A stretch of 64,000 bases of DNA from Agathobaculum desmolans ATCC 43058. Lineage in GTDB: Bacteria; Bacillota; Clostridia; Oscillospirales; Butyricicoccaceae. Within the stretch, counting starts at the first letter, position 1; every line of letters starts with the position of its first letter. This document shows, piece after piece, positions 17,084 through 24,762 of this stretch. Under the pieces are notes generated by a model that did no database searches, was not told the DNA's origin, and saw nothing but the letters and a program-made list of their open reading frames with translations. A program made the translations under genes and the position numbers. Location of the stretch: NCBI RefSeq assembly GCF_000701665.1, contig NZ_JNJN01000002.1:59187-123186 (forward strand). The letters run 5' to 3'.

Positions 17084-17110
17084 TAATTTTAGTATACTAT
17101 ACGTCGACAT
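17084..17110 (+). promoter_or_regulatory. Sigma-28-like promoter for fliD
   Basis: TAAT (17084-17087), a 15-base spacer and GTCGACAT (17103-17110, six of eight against GCCGATAT). The spacing matches the other sigma-28-like sites here. The spacer contains the inverted repeat GTATACTATAC. Confidence 0.5.
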
Positions 17111-17194
17111 AAAAATATAGGGATTTTTATTTTTTTCTGCATGATCCTGTTCACTGTATTATACCCCCGCATTATGGGGAAAGGAGTGTTTTTT

Positions 17195-19747
17195 ATGGCA
17201 GTAAACAGTGTAAGCGGCGGCAGCAGTGTCTCCAGCCTTTACGGCAACCGCAACGTGCTGAGTGGCCTTGCCAGCGGCATGGATACTGAAGCCATGATCG
17301 AAAACATGGTCATGGGCACAAAAAACAAAATTACAGCGCAGCAGCAAAAGCAGCAAAAGCTGCTGTGGCGGCAGGAGGCTTATCGCAGCATCAGCGACAA
17401 ACTGGTGCAGCTTTCCACCAAGTATACCTCGTATACCTCCTCCACCAATTTGATGAGCGCAAATTTCTTCAAGCCCAGCATTGTCACCACAGCCGGCAAA
17501 TATAAGGATTTGATTTCGGCCTCCGGCAGCACAACAAGCGATATCAAAATCACAGGGGTCAGCCAGCTGGCTCAAACCGAAACCATCAGCTTTACCGGTT
17601 TGAACGGTCTTAACAACGCCCAGAGCATCAGCGGCTCCAAAGATGTGAACCTAACAGGGACCGTGGATGTCAGCCAACTGGCCGGCAAGCAGCTTTCCTT
17701 CAAATACGGCAACAAGTCCTTTTCCATCACTTTTGACAGCGATCGTGAATATAATAGCGCGCAGGATGTTGCCGACGAAATCAACAAGCAGCTCGGTAAT
17801 GCCTCTATTTCGCTCAGCGATGGCACCAGCATTAAAATGGACAGCAAGGTCAAGGCTTCGGTTGTTGATGGAAAAATTTCATTCCAGTTTACCGACTCCG
17901 GTGAAACCAACACCCTCGAACTGCTGGGCAGCTCTTCTCAGGAAGTTCTGGATGCGCTGCATCTGTCCGGCGGCAGCAAGCTGACAGCAACCGATAAAAT
18001 TGAATCCTCTAAGGTAGTGGAAAAGACGGATTTGACTACCCGCAAATCTGCCGGTGAAGTTTTGGCCGGCACCTTCATGAAATTCACCTATAACGGCACT
18101 ACGGCAACCATCAAAATACCGGAAAAGGACTCAAAGGAATATAATGCAATTTTTAGTCCGACTAATGGCAAAACCGTTGATGCGAATCTGGTAGATTACT
18201 TGCAAACGCAGTTGAATCAGGCATTTGGTCACAACCGTGTAAAGGTGGATGATCTCAATAGCGCTGACAATAAACTCAGGCTCCAATTTTCTGTTACAAG
18301 CACCAGTAATACGGATACGCTCTCCATCGACTCCGGTTCTCTGCATGTTGTTGGTAAAAGCGGCATTTTCGGCATTGAGCGCGGCGCATCCAACCGTGTC
18401 AACACAAGCAAAACCCTAGGGGAATTGTGCGGCGACACATTGGCAAATATGAAGCCTGTCAAAGATGAGAATGGAAAAATTAAACAGGACGCGCAGGGTA
18501 ATAACTTATATGCCTTTGAGATCAATGGTGTAAAAATTGGCGAATATACCGCCGATACGACAATCGACACCATTATGCAGGATATCAATAAAAACAGTGC
18601 TGCCGGCGTCAAGGTGACCTATTCAAAAACGGCAAACCAGTTTGTATTTTCTGCTACACATGGCGGTACCGGCGGCCGCGTAGCCATTAGCAAGAAAATG
18701 GCTGACGGTACTACAGACAATCTAGCTGCCCGTTTGTTTGGTGCCGTTGAATATGGAACAGATACAAACAAGCAAACTACCGCTACGTTATATAAATTTG
18801 ATAAAAACAGTGGTACGTTCGTAGAGAGCACCGAAATTAAGCGCACCGCCGGGCAGGATGCCACCATGACTGCCATGATCAACGGGGTCGAACAAACACT
18901 GACCAGCGGCACCAATACCTTTAACATTGACGGCTTTACCGTTACCGCCAGCGGCACGTTTACAAAAACGGACACTGACGCCGTTACATTCACCTCCAAG
19001 GTGGACAGCGATAAGATCGTCGACGCGATCAAGAGCTTTGTTGAAGATTACAACAAGGTGCTGGATGAGATCAATGAGCAATATTCCACCCAGCCCGATT
19101 ACCGCAAAAAATATGAACCGCTTACCGATGAGCAAAAAGCGGATATGACCGAAAAGCAAATCGAAGAATACGAGAAAAAGGCCAAGCAGGGTCTGCTGTT
19201 TAACGATGGTGACCTCGGCTCCCTCTCCAACGGTCTGCGCTTCCTCTTCTCGAATTCCGACCTCGCCAAGCTGGGCATCAATGTGTCCACCAACTATGCA
19301 GAAAAGGGAAAAATCAGCTTGGATGAAACCAAGCTGCGGGCAGCGTTGGATACCGATCCGGACGCTGTGGCCAGTGCATTTGCTGATCCCTTGGGGCAAA
19401 AGCAAATTACCAACGCAGACGGCAGTACCTCTTGGGTGGAGGATACGTCCTCCGGTGGTGTTATTGCCCGCCTGAAGGTTCAGCTTGACAAATATGCCGG
19501 TACCACCGGCGCGACCAAGGGCATCCTGATTGAAAAGGCAGGCTCGCAGTATTCTCCCCTTTCCCTGCTGCACAATTCCATCCAGAACCAGCTTGAGGAT
19601 ATCACCGATGTGATTGATAAGCTCACCGATAAATTGACCGATCAGATCGATACCTACACCGCCAAATTCAGCAGACTGGAGGTTCTGATCAGCCAAATGA
19701 ATGCCCAGAGCTCCTATCTTGCCGGCTTAGGCGGGAGCGGCTATTGA
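17195..19747 (+). CDS. fliD: FliD, flagellar filament cap protein
   Basis: FliD caps the growing filament and catalyses flagellin folding. The 850-residue protein is longer than the common 450-650. The N-terminal signature LSGLASGMDTEAMIENMV and a coiled stretch QQQKQQKLLWRQEAYRSIS are followed by a long Thr/Ser/Asp-rich variable centre. The conserved C-terminal part (VDAIKSFVEDYNKVLDEIN, then LSNGLRFLFS, LAKLGINVS, and a final coiled coil ending SYLAGLGGSGY) is typical. The start is ATG 17195 (MAVNSVSGG) with AAAGGAGTG upstream, not an earlier ATG. It heads fliD-fliS-fliT-like. Confidence 0.96.
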   Translation: MAVNSVSGGSSVSSLYGNRNVLSGLASGMDTEAMIENMVMGTKNKITAQQQKQQKLLWRQEAYRSISDKLVQLSTKYTSYTSSTNLMSANFFKPSIVTTAGKYKDLISASGSTTSDIKITGVSQLAQTETISFTGLNGLNNAQSISGSKDVNLTGTVDVSQLAGKQLSFKYGNKSFSITFDSDREYNSAQDVADEINKQLGNASISLSDGTSIKMDSKVKASVVDGKISFQFTDSGETNTLELLGSSSQEVLDALHLSGGSKLTATDKIESSKVVEKTDLTTRKSAGEVLAGTFMKFTYNGTTATIKIPEKDSKEYNAIFSPTNGKTVDANLVDYLQTQLNQAFGHNRVKVDDLNSADNKLRLQFSVTSTSNTDTLSIDSGSLHVVGKSGIFGIERGASNRVNTSKTLGELCGDTLANMKPVKDENGKIKQDAQGNNLYAFEINGVKIGEYTADTTIDTIMQDINKNSAAGVKVTYSKTANQFVFSATHGGTGGRVAISKKMADGTTDNLAARLFGAVEYGTDTNKQTTATLYKFDKNSGTFVESTEIKRTAGQDATMTAMINGVEQTLTSGTNTFNIDGFTVTASGTFTKTDTDAVTFTSKVDSDKIVDAIKSFVEDYNKVLDEINEQYSTQPDYRKKYEPLTDEQKADMTEKQIEEYEKKAKQGLLFNDGDLGSLSNGLRFLFSNSDLAKLGINVSTNYAEKGKISLDETKLRAALDTDPDAVASAFADPLGQKQITNADGSTSWVEDTSSGGVIARLKVQLDKYAGTTGATKGILIEKAGSQYSPLSLLHNSIQNQLEDITDVIDKLTDKLTDQIDTYTAKFSRLEVLISQMNAQSSYLAGLGGSGY

Positions 19748-19768
19748 CCGGAAGGATGACACAAGCCT

Positions 19769-20140
19769 ATGGATATGCATGGCTACGAACAGTATAAAGC
19801 ACAGTCCGTTAATACAATGACGCCCGGCGAGCTGCTGATGTTGTTGTATGATGAACTGATCAAGCGCCTTACGCGCGCCGAGCTTGCCATAGGCAAGCAG
19901 GATTATGCGCTTTTCGAGGCGTCCATCACACGCTGTATCGAAATCCTCGAATATCTGGACGATACGCTTGACCCGCAGTATCCCATCAGCCATGACCTGC
20001 ACCGCCTGTATGATTTTTTCACATATGAACTGACCCGTGTAAAAATTGGGCGCAACACCAAGGTTCTGGCGGAGGTAAAGCCGCGGCTGACCGACCTGCG
20101 CGATACGTTCCGCGCCGCTCAGAAAGAAGGCGGTGTATGA
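19769..20140 (+). CDS. fliS: FliS, flagellin export chaperone
   Basis: A 123-residue helical protein with the family N-terminus GYEQYKAQSVNTMTPGELLMLLYDELIKRL and the YDFFTYELTRVKIG segment. FliS binds the C-terminus of flagellin in the cytoplasm and delivers it to the export gate. It lies 21 bases after fliD and overlaps the next gene by four bases (ATGA). Confidence 0.95.
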   Translation: MDMHGYEQYKAQSVNTMTPGELLMLLYDELIKRLTRAELAIGKQDYALFEASITRCIEILEYLDDTLDPQYPISHDLHRLYDFFTYELTRVKIGRNTKVLAEVKPRLTDLRDTFRAAQKEGGV

Positions 20141-20508
20141 ACGCACAGATACAGCAGCTTTTGACGCAGCTTCGCCGCCGGTATACTGCCTTAAGTGAAA
20201 CGCTTGAGCTTACCGTGCAGCTTGGCGAAGCGCTGGACCGCGGGGATCGCACTTCTTTCGGACTTCTGCTCACCATGCGGCAAGAAACGATTCTGCGGCT
20301 TCAGGACTCAGATCAGGCTATGCACACCTTGTGTGCGAGCCTATCCAACGATATACAGCAAAAATGGCAGGCCCTCCTTGATGGGGGCCTGCCTAACGAT
20401 GAAGATGAGCAGCTGCTTGCGCGACAGATAGCGCAAAACCGCCAGCTGCTGGACCGGCTTCTGCCGCTCAACCAGCGGATCGAGCAGGGACTTTCCACAC
20501 GCGGCTAA
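20137..20508 (+). CDS. FliT-like small helical protein
   Basis: A 123-residue all-helical protein (LLTQLRRRYTALSETLEL; AQNRQLLDRLLPLNQRIEQ) in the position of fliT, translationally coupled to fliS. Size, composition and place fit an export chaperone of the FliT/FlgN type, probably for FliD, but no diagnostic motif is visible, so the name rests mainly on context. It ends in a four-base tail-to-tail overlap with the convergent protease gene. Confidence 0.6.
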   Translation: MNAQIQQLLTQLRRRYTALSETLELTVQLGEALDRGDRTSFGLLLTMRQETILRLQDSDQAMHTLCASLSNDIQQKWQALLDGGLPNDEDEQLLARQIAQNRQLLDRLLPLNQRIEQGLSTRG

Positions 20509-21389
20509 TCCTGCACCGCCCTTGATAGGAACCACAGCGGTGCTCCCGCGCTGCGGCTGTCGCTCAGCTCATCTATGATAGTCTGGGCATCCCACGCAGC
20601 TAAACTGCGTGCGCGGCTATTGGGGTCAGCTACAAGGATCTTCCCTTCTACCGTTATACCGCGCAGCAGGATAAAATGCCCGCCGCTTGTGAAATGTCCG
20701 GCTTTCATCAGCGCCACCGCAATGCGGCCGCCGGAGAGCTGAAGGCGAAGCTCGTCTGCGCTCAGCGCCCCTGCCGGATTGCATTCCAATCCAAAAGCAG
20801 CCGCCGCTCCCTGCACGATTGAGTGATAGGAACCGCTCTTCGGCGCCCAATAGCCATGTGCAGCACACCATGCAGACATTTTTTCCGGATCAGTTTTCGT
20901 TCCGGTCATGCTTTGCACAGCCATTGCCATAACCGTTGGGCCGCATCCATAGCTGCCAATCGGATCGTTTCCATAGCTTTTATCTTTCCACGCCGCATCA
21001 CTTTGTGCATAGTACGCAATCGAAATAAAGCCGCCGGTCAAAAGCTCCTGCCCTTCCCGTCTTGTCAACTCGGTAACGGATGGGTCTGTGATCGGCTCTC
21101 CGCCGTCTGCCAGCATAGGATCGCTGGCTTTCTGCGGATCTACCGGTTCCTGCTCTGCAAGGGTGATTTGCGCGAATTTGTCAGCCAGCCAAAACCGGCC
21201 GACAGCGATCACCTCACTGCCGCGTTGCCACAGTTGTTCCGCTTTTTGTATCACCGGCTTTGTGAGCTTGTCAAAAACCGGCCGATCCAGCCAATAGGCT
21301 ACTGCAAGCTCCGCGCCGCCAATGCAGCATACCATGAGGAGGAGCACGGTAACCGTATTTCTGATCTTGTGCTTTTTAAATTTTTTCAT
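20505..21389 (-). CDS. Membrane-anchored C39-like cysteine protease
   Basis: A 294-residue protein with one N-terminal membrane helix (about 11-34, VTVLLLMVCCIGGAELAVAYWL), so the rest faces outward. The C-terminal domain is a papain-like C39_2 fold: Cys149 in GSYGCGPTVMAMA, His238 in TSGGHFILLRG and Asp255 in LVADPNSRA form the expected triad. The preceding sequence YYAQSDAAWKDKSYGNDPIG is typical of the family. Start 21389 has GGAGG eight bases upstream. The substrate is unknown; such proteins can cleave peptides, trim secreted proteins or act on wall material. It is divergent from an FtsE-like ATPase gene and convergent with the fliT-like gene. Confidence 0.82.
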   Translation of the reverse strand: MKKFKKHKIRNTVTVLLLMVCCIGGAELAVAYWLDRPVFDKLTKPVIQKAEQLWQRGSEVIAVGRFWLADKFAQITLAEQEPVDPQKASDPMLADGGEPITDPSVTELTRREGQELLTGGFISIAYYAQSDAAWKDKSYGNDPIGSYGCGPTVMAMAVQSMTGTKTDPEKMSAWCAAHGYWAPKSGSYHSIVQGAAAAFGLECNPAGALSADELRLQLSGGRIAVALMKAGHFTSGGHFILLRGITVEGKILVADPNSRARSLAAWDAQTIIDELSDSRSAGAPLWFLSRAVQD

Positions 21390-21492
21390 GCCGCCCGCCT
21401 CCTTATCGTCATCCTGTTTTGATATCATAGCAGATAAACCCGGTTTTGTCCATTCTTGACCACCATTTTGTATTTTTCCGGAGGAACAACGC

Positions 21493-22194
21493 GTGTCCCA
21501 GATCGAATTTGACCATGTAAGCAAGTATTTTATGAATGAAAAGCGCCGCTTTGCCGCAATCGACGAACTTTCGCTTTCGATTGAACCCGGAGAATTTGTT
21601 TTTCTGATCGGCAGCAGCGGCGCGGGAAAAACAACGCTTCTCCGCCTGCTTGCCAACCACATCACGCCGGAGTCGGGCACCATATGGGTAGAAGGACAGC
21701 AGGTCAACCGCATACCGCAGTGGCGGCGCCCATTGTACCGCCGCCGGATTGGACAGGTATGGCAGGAGCCGGCGCTCATTCGTAAAAAAACGATTGGTGA
21801 AAACCTTGAAATCGTCCAGCGAGCCATGGGCGTTTCCCATCGGATCATTCTGGAGAATACCATGAAGGCTCTTTCCATTGTTGGTATGCGCAATATGGCG
21901 GACGCCTATCCATATATGCTGTCCGGCGGACAAATTAAGCTGGTCGAGCTTGCACGGGCCATTATCTGCAACCCGCACATTCTGCTTTTGGATGAGATCA
22001 CCGCTAATCTGGATGATGATACCGGCTGGGATATCATGAACATTTTGAATGAGATCAACCGCCGCGGTACAACCATCGTTATGGCGACCCATGCTAAAAA
22101 TTTCGTCAATATTATGTGCCGACGTGTCGTTACGCTGGTTGCTGGACGAGTTGCAGGGGACGTCGAAAAAGGAAAATACGGCGAGTTACATTAA
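21493..22194 (+). CDS. ftsE: FtsE-type ABC ATPase without an FtsX partner
   Basis: A 233-residue ABC ATPase with the hallmarks of Fts[20 protein letters not shown] (Walker A), [14 protein letters not shown] (Q-loop), [14 protein letters not shown] signature, [13 protein letters not shown] (Walker B) and [16 protein letters not shown] (H-loop). FtsE normally pairs with membrane protein FtsX to control cell-wall hydrolases at division. Here the next gene is a chemoreceptor and no FtsX is seen in the window. The [10 protein letters not shown] stretch resembles the FtsX-contacting region. GTG start with GGAGGA upstream. DEIT replaces the usual DEPT. Confidence 0.8.
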   Translation: MSQIEFDHVSKYFMNEKRRFAAIDELSLSIEPGEFVFLIGSSGAGKTTLLRLLANHITPESGTIWVEGQQVNRIPQWRRPLYRRRIGQVWQEPALIRKKTIGENLEIVQRAMGVSHRIILENTMKALSIVGMRNMADAYPYMLSGGQIKLVELARAIICNPHILLLDEITANLDDDTGWDIMNILNEINRRGTTIVMATHAKNFVNIMCRRVVTLVAGRVAGDVEKGKYGELH

Positions 22195-22258
22195 GCTGCC
22201 GTTTTTCATAATTTCATTTTTTATAATTTCATTTTATGCTCAGGAGGAATTTCGCAAA

Positions 22259-24073
22259 ATGAAGCTGAAAAACATGCGCATCAGCGCGCGACTCATCGTC
22301 GGTTTTGCCATACCGATTATTCTGTCATTGATACTGGTTATCTTTGCACTGATTGCAACCTTTTCAATCAACAACCGTTACACCGACCTGATTGGCGGCG
22401 AGCTTCAGCTTGAAACCAAGGCACTCGAATCGCAGGTCTATATCAATACCGCCGCCCGCTATGCGCGCGACATGGTGCTCGATACGGACAAGTCCAATTA
22501 CTCTTGGAATCAGGAGGGGCTGAATAAAGCCCTCAGCAATCTGAATGCTACCCTTGCTTACCTGCAGGAAAACAACGCCAAGTGTATGGATGCCAATGCG
22601 ATTGACAAGGTCATCGCCACTTCGGAAAGCTGGTTAAAGGTTCTTCCCAGAATCACAGCTGCGATCGACAAAGATGATTTCGATTCGGCCACCAGCATCC
22701 TGCAGATGGAGTGCACACCGGCCCTGACGGCGCAGGCCGAGGCAGCCAACGCCTATACCACCGAACTGCAGCGCGCAATCCAGACCCTTAACGACAACGA
22801 AACCAAGAATGTTGTAACGCTCGCTACGATCTTTATTGCTATGACGGTGATCTTCCTTGCGCTTACGATCATCTTTGCTGTTAAGATCATCCGCTCTATC
22901 CGCGTACCGCTGTCCGAAGCGCGCGATGCGATTGTTGCGATGAGCGAGGGCGACCTTGACCGCCCGGTTACCTATGAATCCCGCGACGAGGTTGGTGAAA
23001 TCTCCTCTGCGCTCCATATCTGCCAGACCGTGCTGAAGGACTCCATCGGCGAGGTGGCACGCGTGACCACCGGCATGTCCAACGGCGACTTTTCGCTTAC
23101 CGTCAGCGGCAATTTCCCCGGTGCGCTGCAAACCGTGTCCGACAACCTTTCTTCGGTGATCTCTACCTTGGGCAATATGATCTCCAACGCGATGTCCTCG
23201 GTCGATCAGGTATCCGCCGGTTCCGAGCAGGTTTCCAACGGCGCACAGGCGCTTGCACAGGGCGCTACCGAGCAGGCCAGCGCGATAGAAGAGCTTTCCT
23301 CTACCATTAACGACATTGCCAATGCCGCCCGTGAAAACGCCGAATCTGCGCGCGTGGCGAAGGAAAACGCGGACAAGGCCGGTCATCAGAACATTGCAAG
23401 CCAAGAGCAGATGACCAAGATGATCGAAGCCATGAACGAGATCACTGCTACCTCGCAGGAGATCGGCAAGATCATCAAAACGATCGAAGATATCTCCTTC
23501 CAGACCAATATTCTGGCGCTCAACGCTGCGGTAGAAGCCGCACGCGCCGGTTCTGCGGGCAAGGGCTTTGCGGTTGTTGCCGACGAAGTGCGCAACCTCG
23601 CTACCAAGAGCGCAGAAGCCGCCAGCAACACGACCGCTCTGATCGAATCCTCGATCAAGGCTGTGGAAAACGGCTCCGAGATCGCCCGTACCGCGGCGGA
23701 TTCCATTACGCAGAGCGCCGAGCTGACCACGCAGTCGGTTGAGCAGATCAGCCGAATCGCCGAGGCCGCAGAGCATGAATCCGAGTCCATCGACCAGATC
23801 ATGCAGGGCATCGACCAGATCTCCACAGTGGTACAGACCAACTCCGCAACGAGCGAAGAATCCGCGGCGGCCAGCGAGGAGCTTTCCTCTCAGGCGAATA
23901 TCATGCGGCAGATCTTCTCCGCTTTCCGTGTAAACGGTTCCTCTGCTTCGGCTTCTCCGGCAGAAATCGGCGGCAACCTTCATGCAGGAGGTCAGTCCCC
24001 CGATCAGGGGGAAACCTTTCGCAGCCCCGCCGCAGTCCCCCAACCCTTCACCGAGGACTCCGATAAGTACTAA
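22259..24073 (+). CDS. Methyl-accepting chemotaxis protein (four-helix-bundle sensor type)
   Basis: A 604-residue transmembrane chemoreceptor. TM1 (about 11-36, [20 protein letters not shown]), an outer helical region of about 150 residues that looks like a 4HB sensor, TM2 (about 183-207), HAMP ([21 protein letters not shown]), then the signalling domain with tip [19 protein letters not shown] and [14 protein letters not shown]. The C-terminus ends EDSDKY, a tail shared with the receptor at 56.6-58.7 kb. Start 22259 has CAGGAGGA upstream. The bacteriohemerythrin gene overlaps its 3' end by 92 bases, which suggests oxygen or nitric oxide sensing, by context only. Confidence 0.93.
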   Translation: MKLKNMRISARLIVGFAIPIILSLILVIFALIATFSINNRYTDLIGGELQLETKALESQVYINTAARYARDMVLDTDKSNYSWNQEGLNKALSNLNATLAYLQENNAKCMDANAIDKVIATSESWLKVLPRITAAIDKDDFDSATSILQMECTPALTAQAEAANAYTTELQRAIQTLNDNETKNVVTLATIFIAMTVIFLALTIIFAVKIIRSIRVPLSEARDAIVAMSEGDLDRPVTYESRDEVGEISSALHICQTVLKDSIGEVARVTTGMSNGDFSLTVSGNFPGALQTVSDNLSSVISTLGNMISNAMSSVDQVSAGSEQVSNGAQALAQGATEQASAIEELSSTINDIANAARENAESARVAKENADKAGHQNIASQEQMTKMIEAMNEITATSQEIGKIIKTIEDISFQTNILALNAAVEAARAGSAGKGFAVVADEVRNLATKSAEAASNTTALIESSIKAVENGSEIARTAADSITQSAELTTQSVEQISRIAEAAEHESESIDQIMQGIDQISTVVQTNSATSEESAAASEELSSQANIMRQIFSAFRVNGSSASASPAEIGGNLHAGGQSPDQGETFRSPAAVPQPFTEDSDKY

Positions 24074-24473
24074 GCGCTATTCGCTTACCCCGGATCTGGT
24101 CAGCGGCAACGAGCTGATCGACTCTGAGCACGTGCAGTTGTTCGATGCAATCAACAACCTGCTGGACGCCTGCGCCTCGGGTCGCGGACGGGACTCCATG
24201 CATAAAACCGCACAGTTCCTTGCCGACTATGTCGCCAAGCATTTTGGGGACGAGGAAGCACTGCAAAAGCAGTACCATTATCCGCACTACGATGCACACC
24301 ATACCTTCCATGTGAATTACAAAAAGCAGCTCCGTGAAGCGGTGGACGTCATCGAACGCTCGGGCGCAACGATGGAAAATCTGCAAAGCCTAACCCAGCA
24401 GGTTAACGTTTTGCTGAACCACATCCGCAGGGAAGATAAACGTGTAGCCGCGCATGTCCGCAAAAACTCGTAA
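23982..24473 (+). CDS. Bacteriohemerythrin (start uncertain, overlaps the receptor gene)
   Basis: A di-iron oxygen-binding four-helix protein. The domain runs from [17 protein letters not shown] to the C-terminus and shows the ligand set: His in IDSEHVQLF, His and Glu in [11 protein letters not shown], His-x3-His in YDAHHTFH and the final H-x4-D in [10 protein letters not shown]. The domain begins right after the receptor stop codon (24071-24073) in the +1 frame. The only in-frame start is ATG 23982, inside the receptor gene and with no good ribosome site; a GGAGG lies just after it. It would add about 31 Pro/Ser/Arg residues that do not look like hemerythrin. Reinitiation or frameshifting are alternatives. 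Confidence 0.85.
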   Translation: MQEVSPPIRGKPFAAPPQSPNPSPRTPISTKRYSLTPDLVSGNELIDSEHVQLFDAINNLLDACASGRGRDSMHKTAQFLADYVAKHFGDEEALQKQYHYPHYDAHHTFHVNYKKQLREAVDVIERSGATMENLQSLTQQVNVLLNHIRREDKRVAAHVRKNS

Positions 24474-24489
24474 AGCCACCCAATTTTCC

Positions 24490-24520
24490 AACACCCGCCG
24501 TTTGGCGGGTGTTTATTTTT
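24490..24520 (+). terminator. Intrinsic terminator after bacteriohemerythrin
   Basis: AACACCCGCC and GGCGGGTGTT form a 10-bp stem followed by TATTTTT, 16 bases after the stop codon. Confidence 0.9.
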
Positions 24521-24550
24521 GAAATTACGCCATATTTTTTATTTGCAGGC

Positions 24551-24577
24551 TTATTTTGCGTATTGCCCTGCCGATAA
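24551..24577 (+). promoter_or_regulatory. Sigma-28-type promoter of flagellin
   Basis: GCCGATAA (24570-24577) is an excellent sigma-28 -10. TTAT (24551-24554) lies 15 bases upstream in the -35 position. The predicted start gives a leader of about 180 bases before the flagellin ATG. Confidence 0.75.
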
Positions 24578-24635
24578 TCTATATGTAAGCCAACAGCGGC
24601 AGCCATTGGGGCACGCATAACCCCTTGGCGCGGCT

Positions 24636-24658
24636 TGCGGGCGGCGCCGCCCGCCGCA
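24636..24658 (+). promoter_or_regulatory. GC-rich palindrome in the flagellin leader
   Basis: GCGGGCGGCGCCGCCCGC (24637-24654) is a perfect 18-base palindrome, extended by flanking TG/CGCA pairing. In RNA it would form a stable stem; no T tract follows, so it is not a standard terminator. Smaller hairpins lie at 24608-24624 (GGGG/CCCC) and 24696-24710 (TGTGG/CCACA). Confidence 0.6.
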
Positions 24659-24717
24659 GGAGCACTTCTGCCCTGTCCTGTTTGAGCTCACGGGATGTGG
24701 CAGAACCACATTTGTTG

Positions 24718-24753
24718 GGGAAAATGGAATTTCCCTGTAATGATCAAGGAGGA
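24718..24753 (+). promoter_or_regulatory. Candidate CsrA-binding sites in the flagellin leader
   Basis: GGGAAA-ATGGAA-TTTCCC forms a hairpin (24718-24735) with GGA exposed in its loop. A second GGA lies in the ribosome site AAGGAGGA (24746-24753), ten bases before the ATG. This is the two-site layout known for CsrA repression of Bacillus hag, relieved by FliW. Neither csrA nor fliW is in the window. Confidence 0.5.
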
Positions 24754-24762
24754 ACAAAAATT

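Noticed and set aside
17141..17195. An earlier ATG for fliD
   Set aside because: It would add 18 residues unlike FliD, and the clear AAAGGAGTG site precedes ATG 17195.
24578..24762. c-di-GMP-I riboswitch in the flagellin leader
   Set aside because: I could not find the conserved GCAAA and CGCAAAGCCT-type segments or the receptor pairing.
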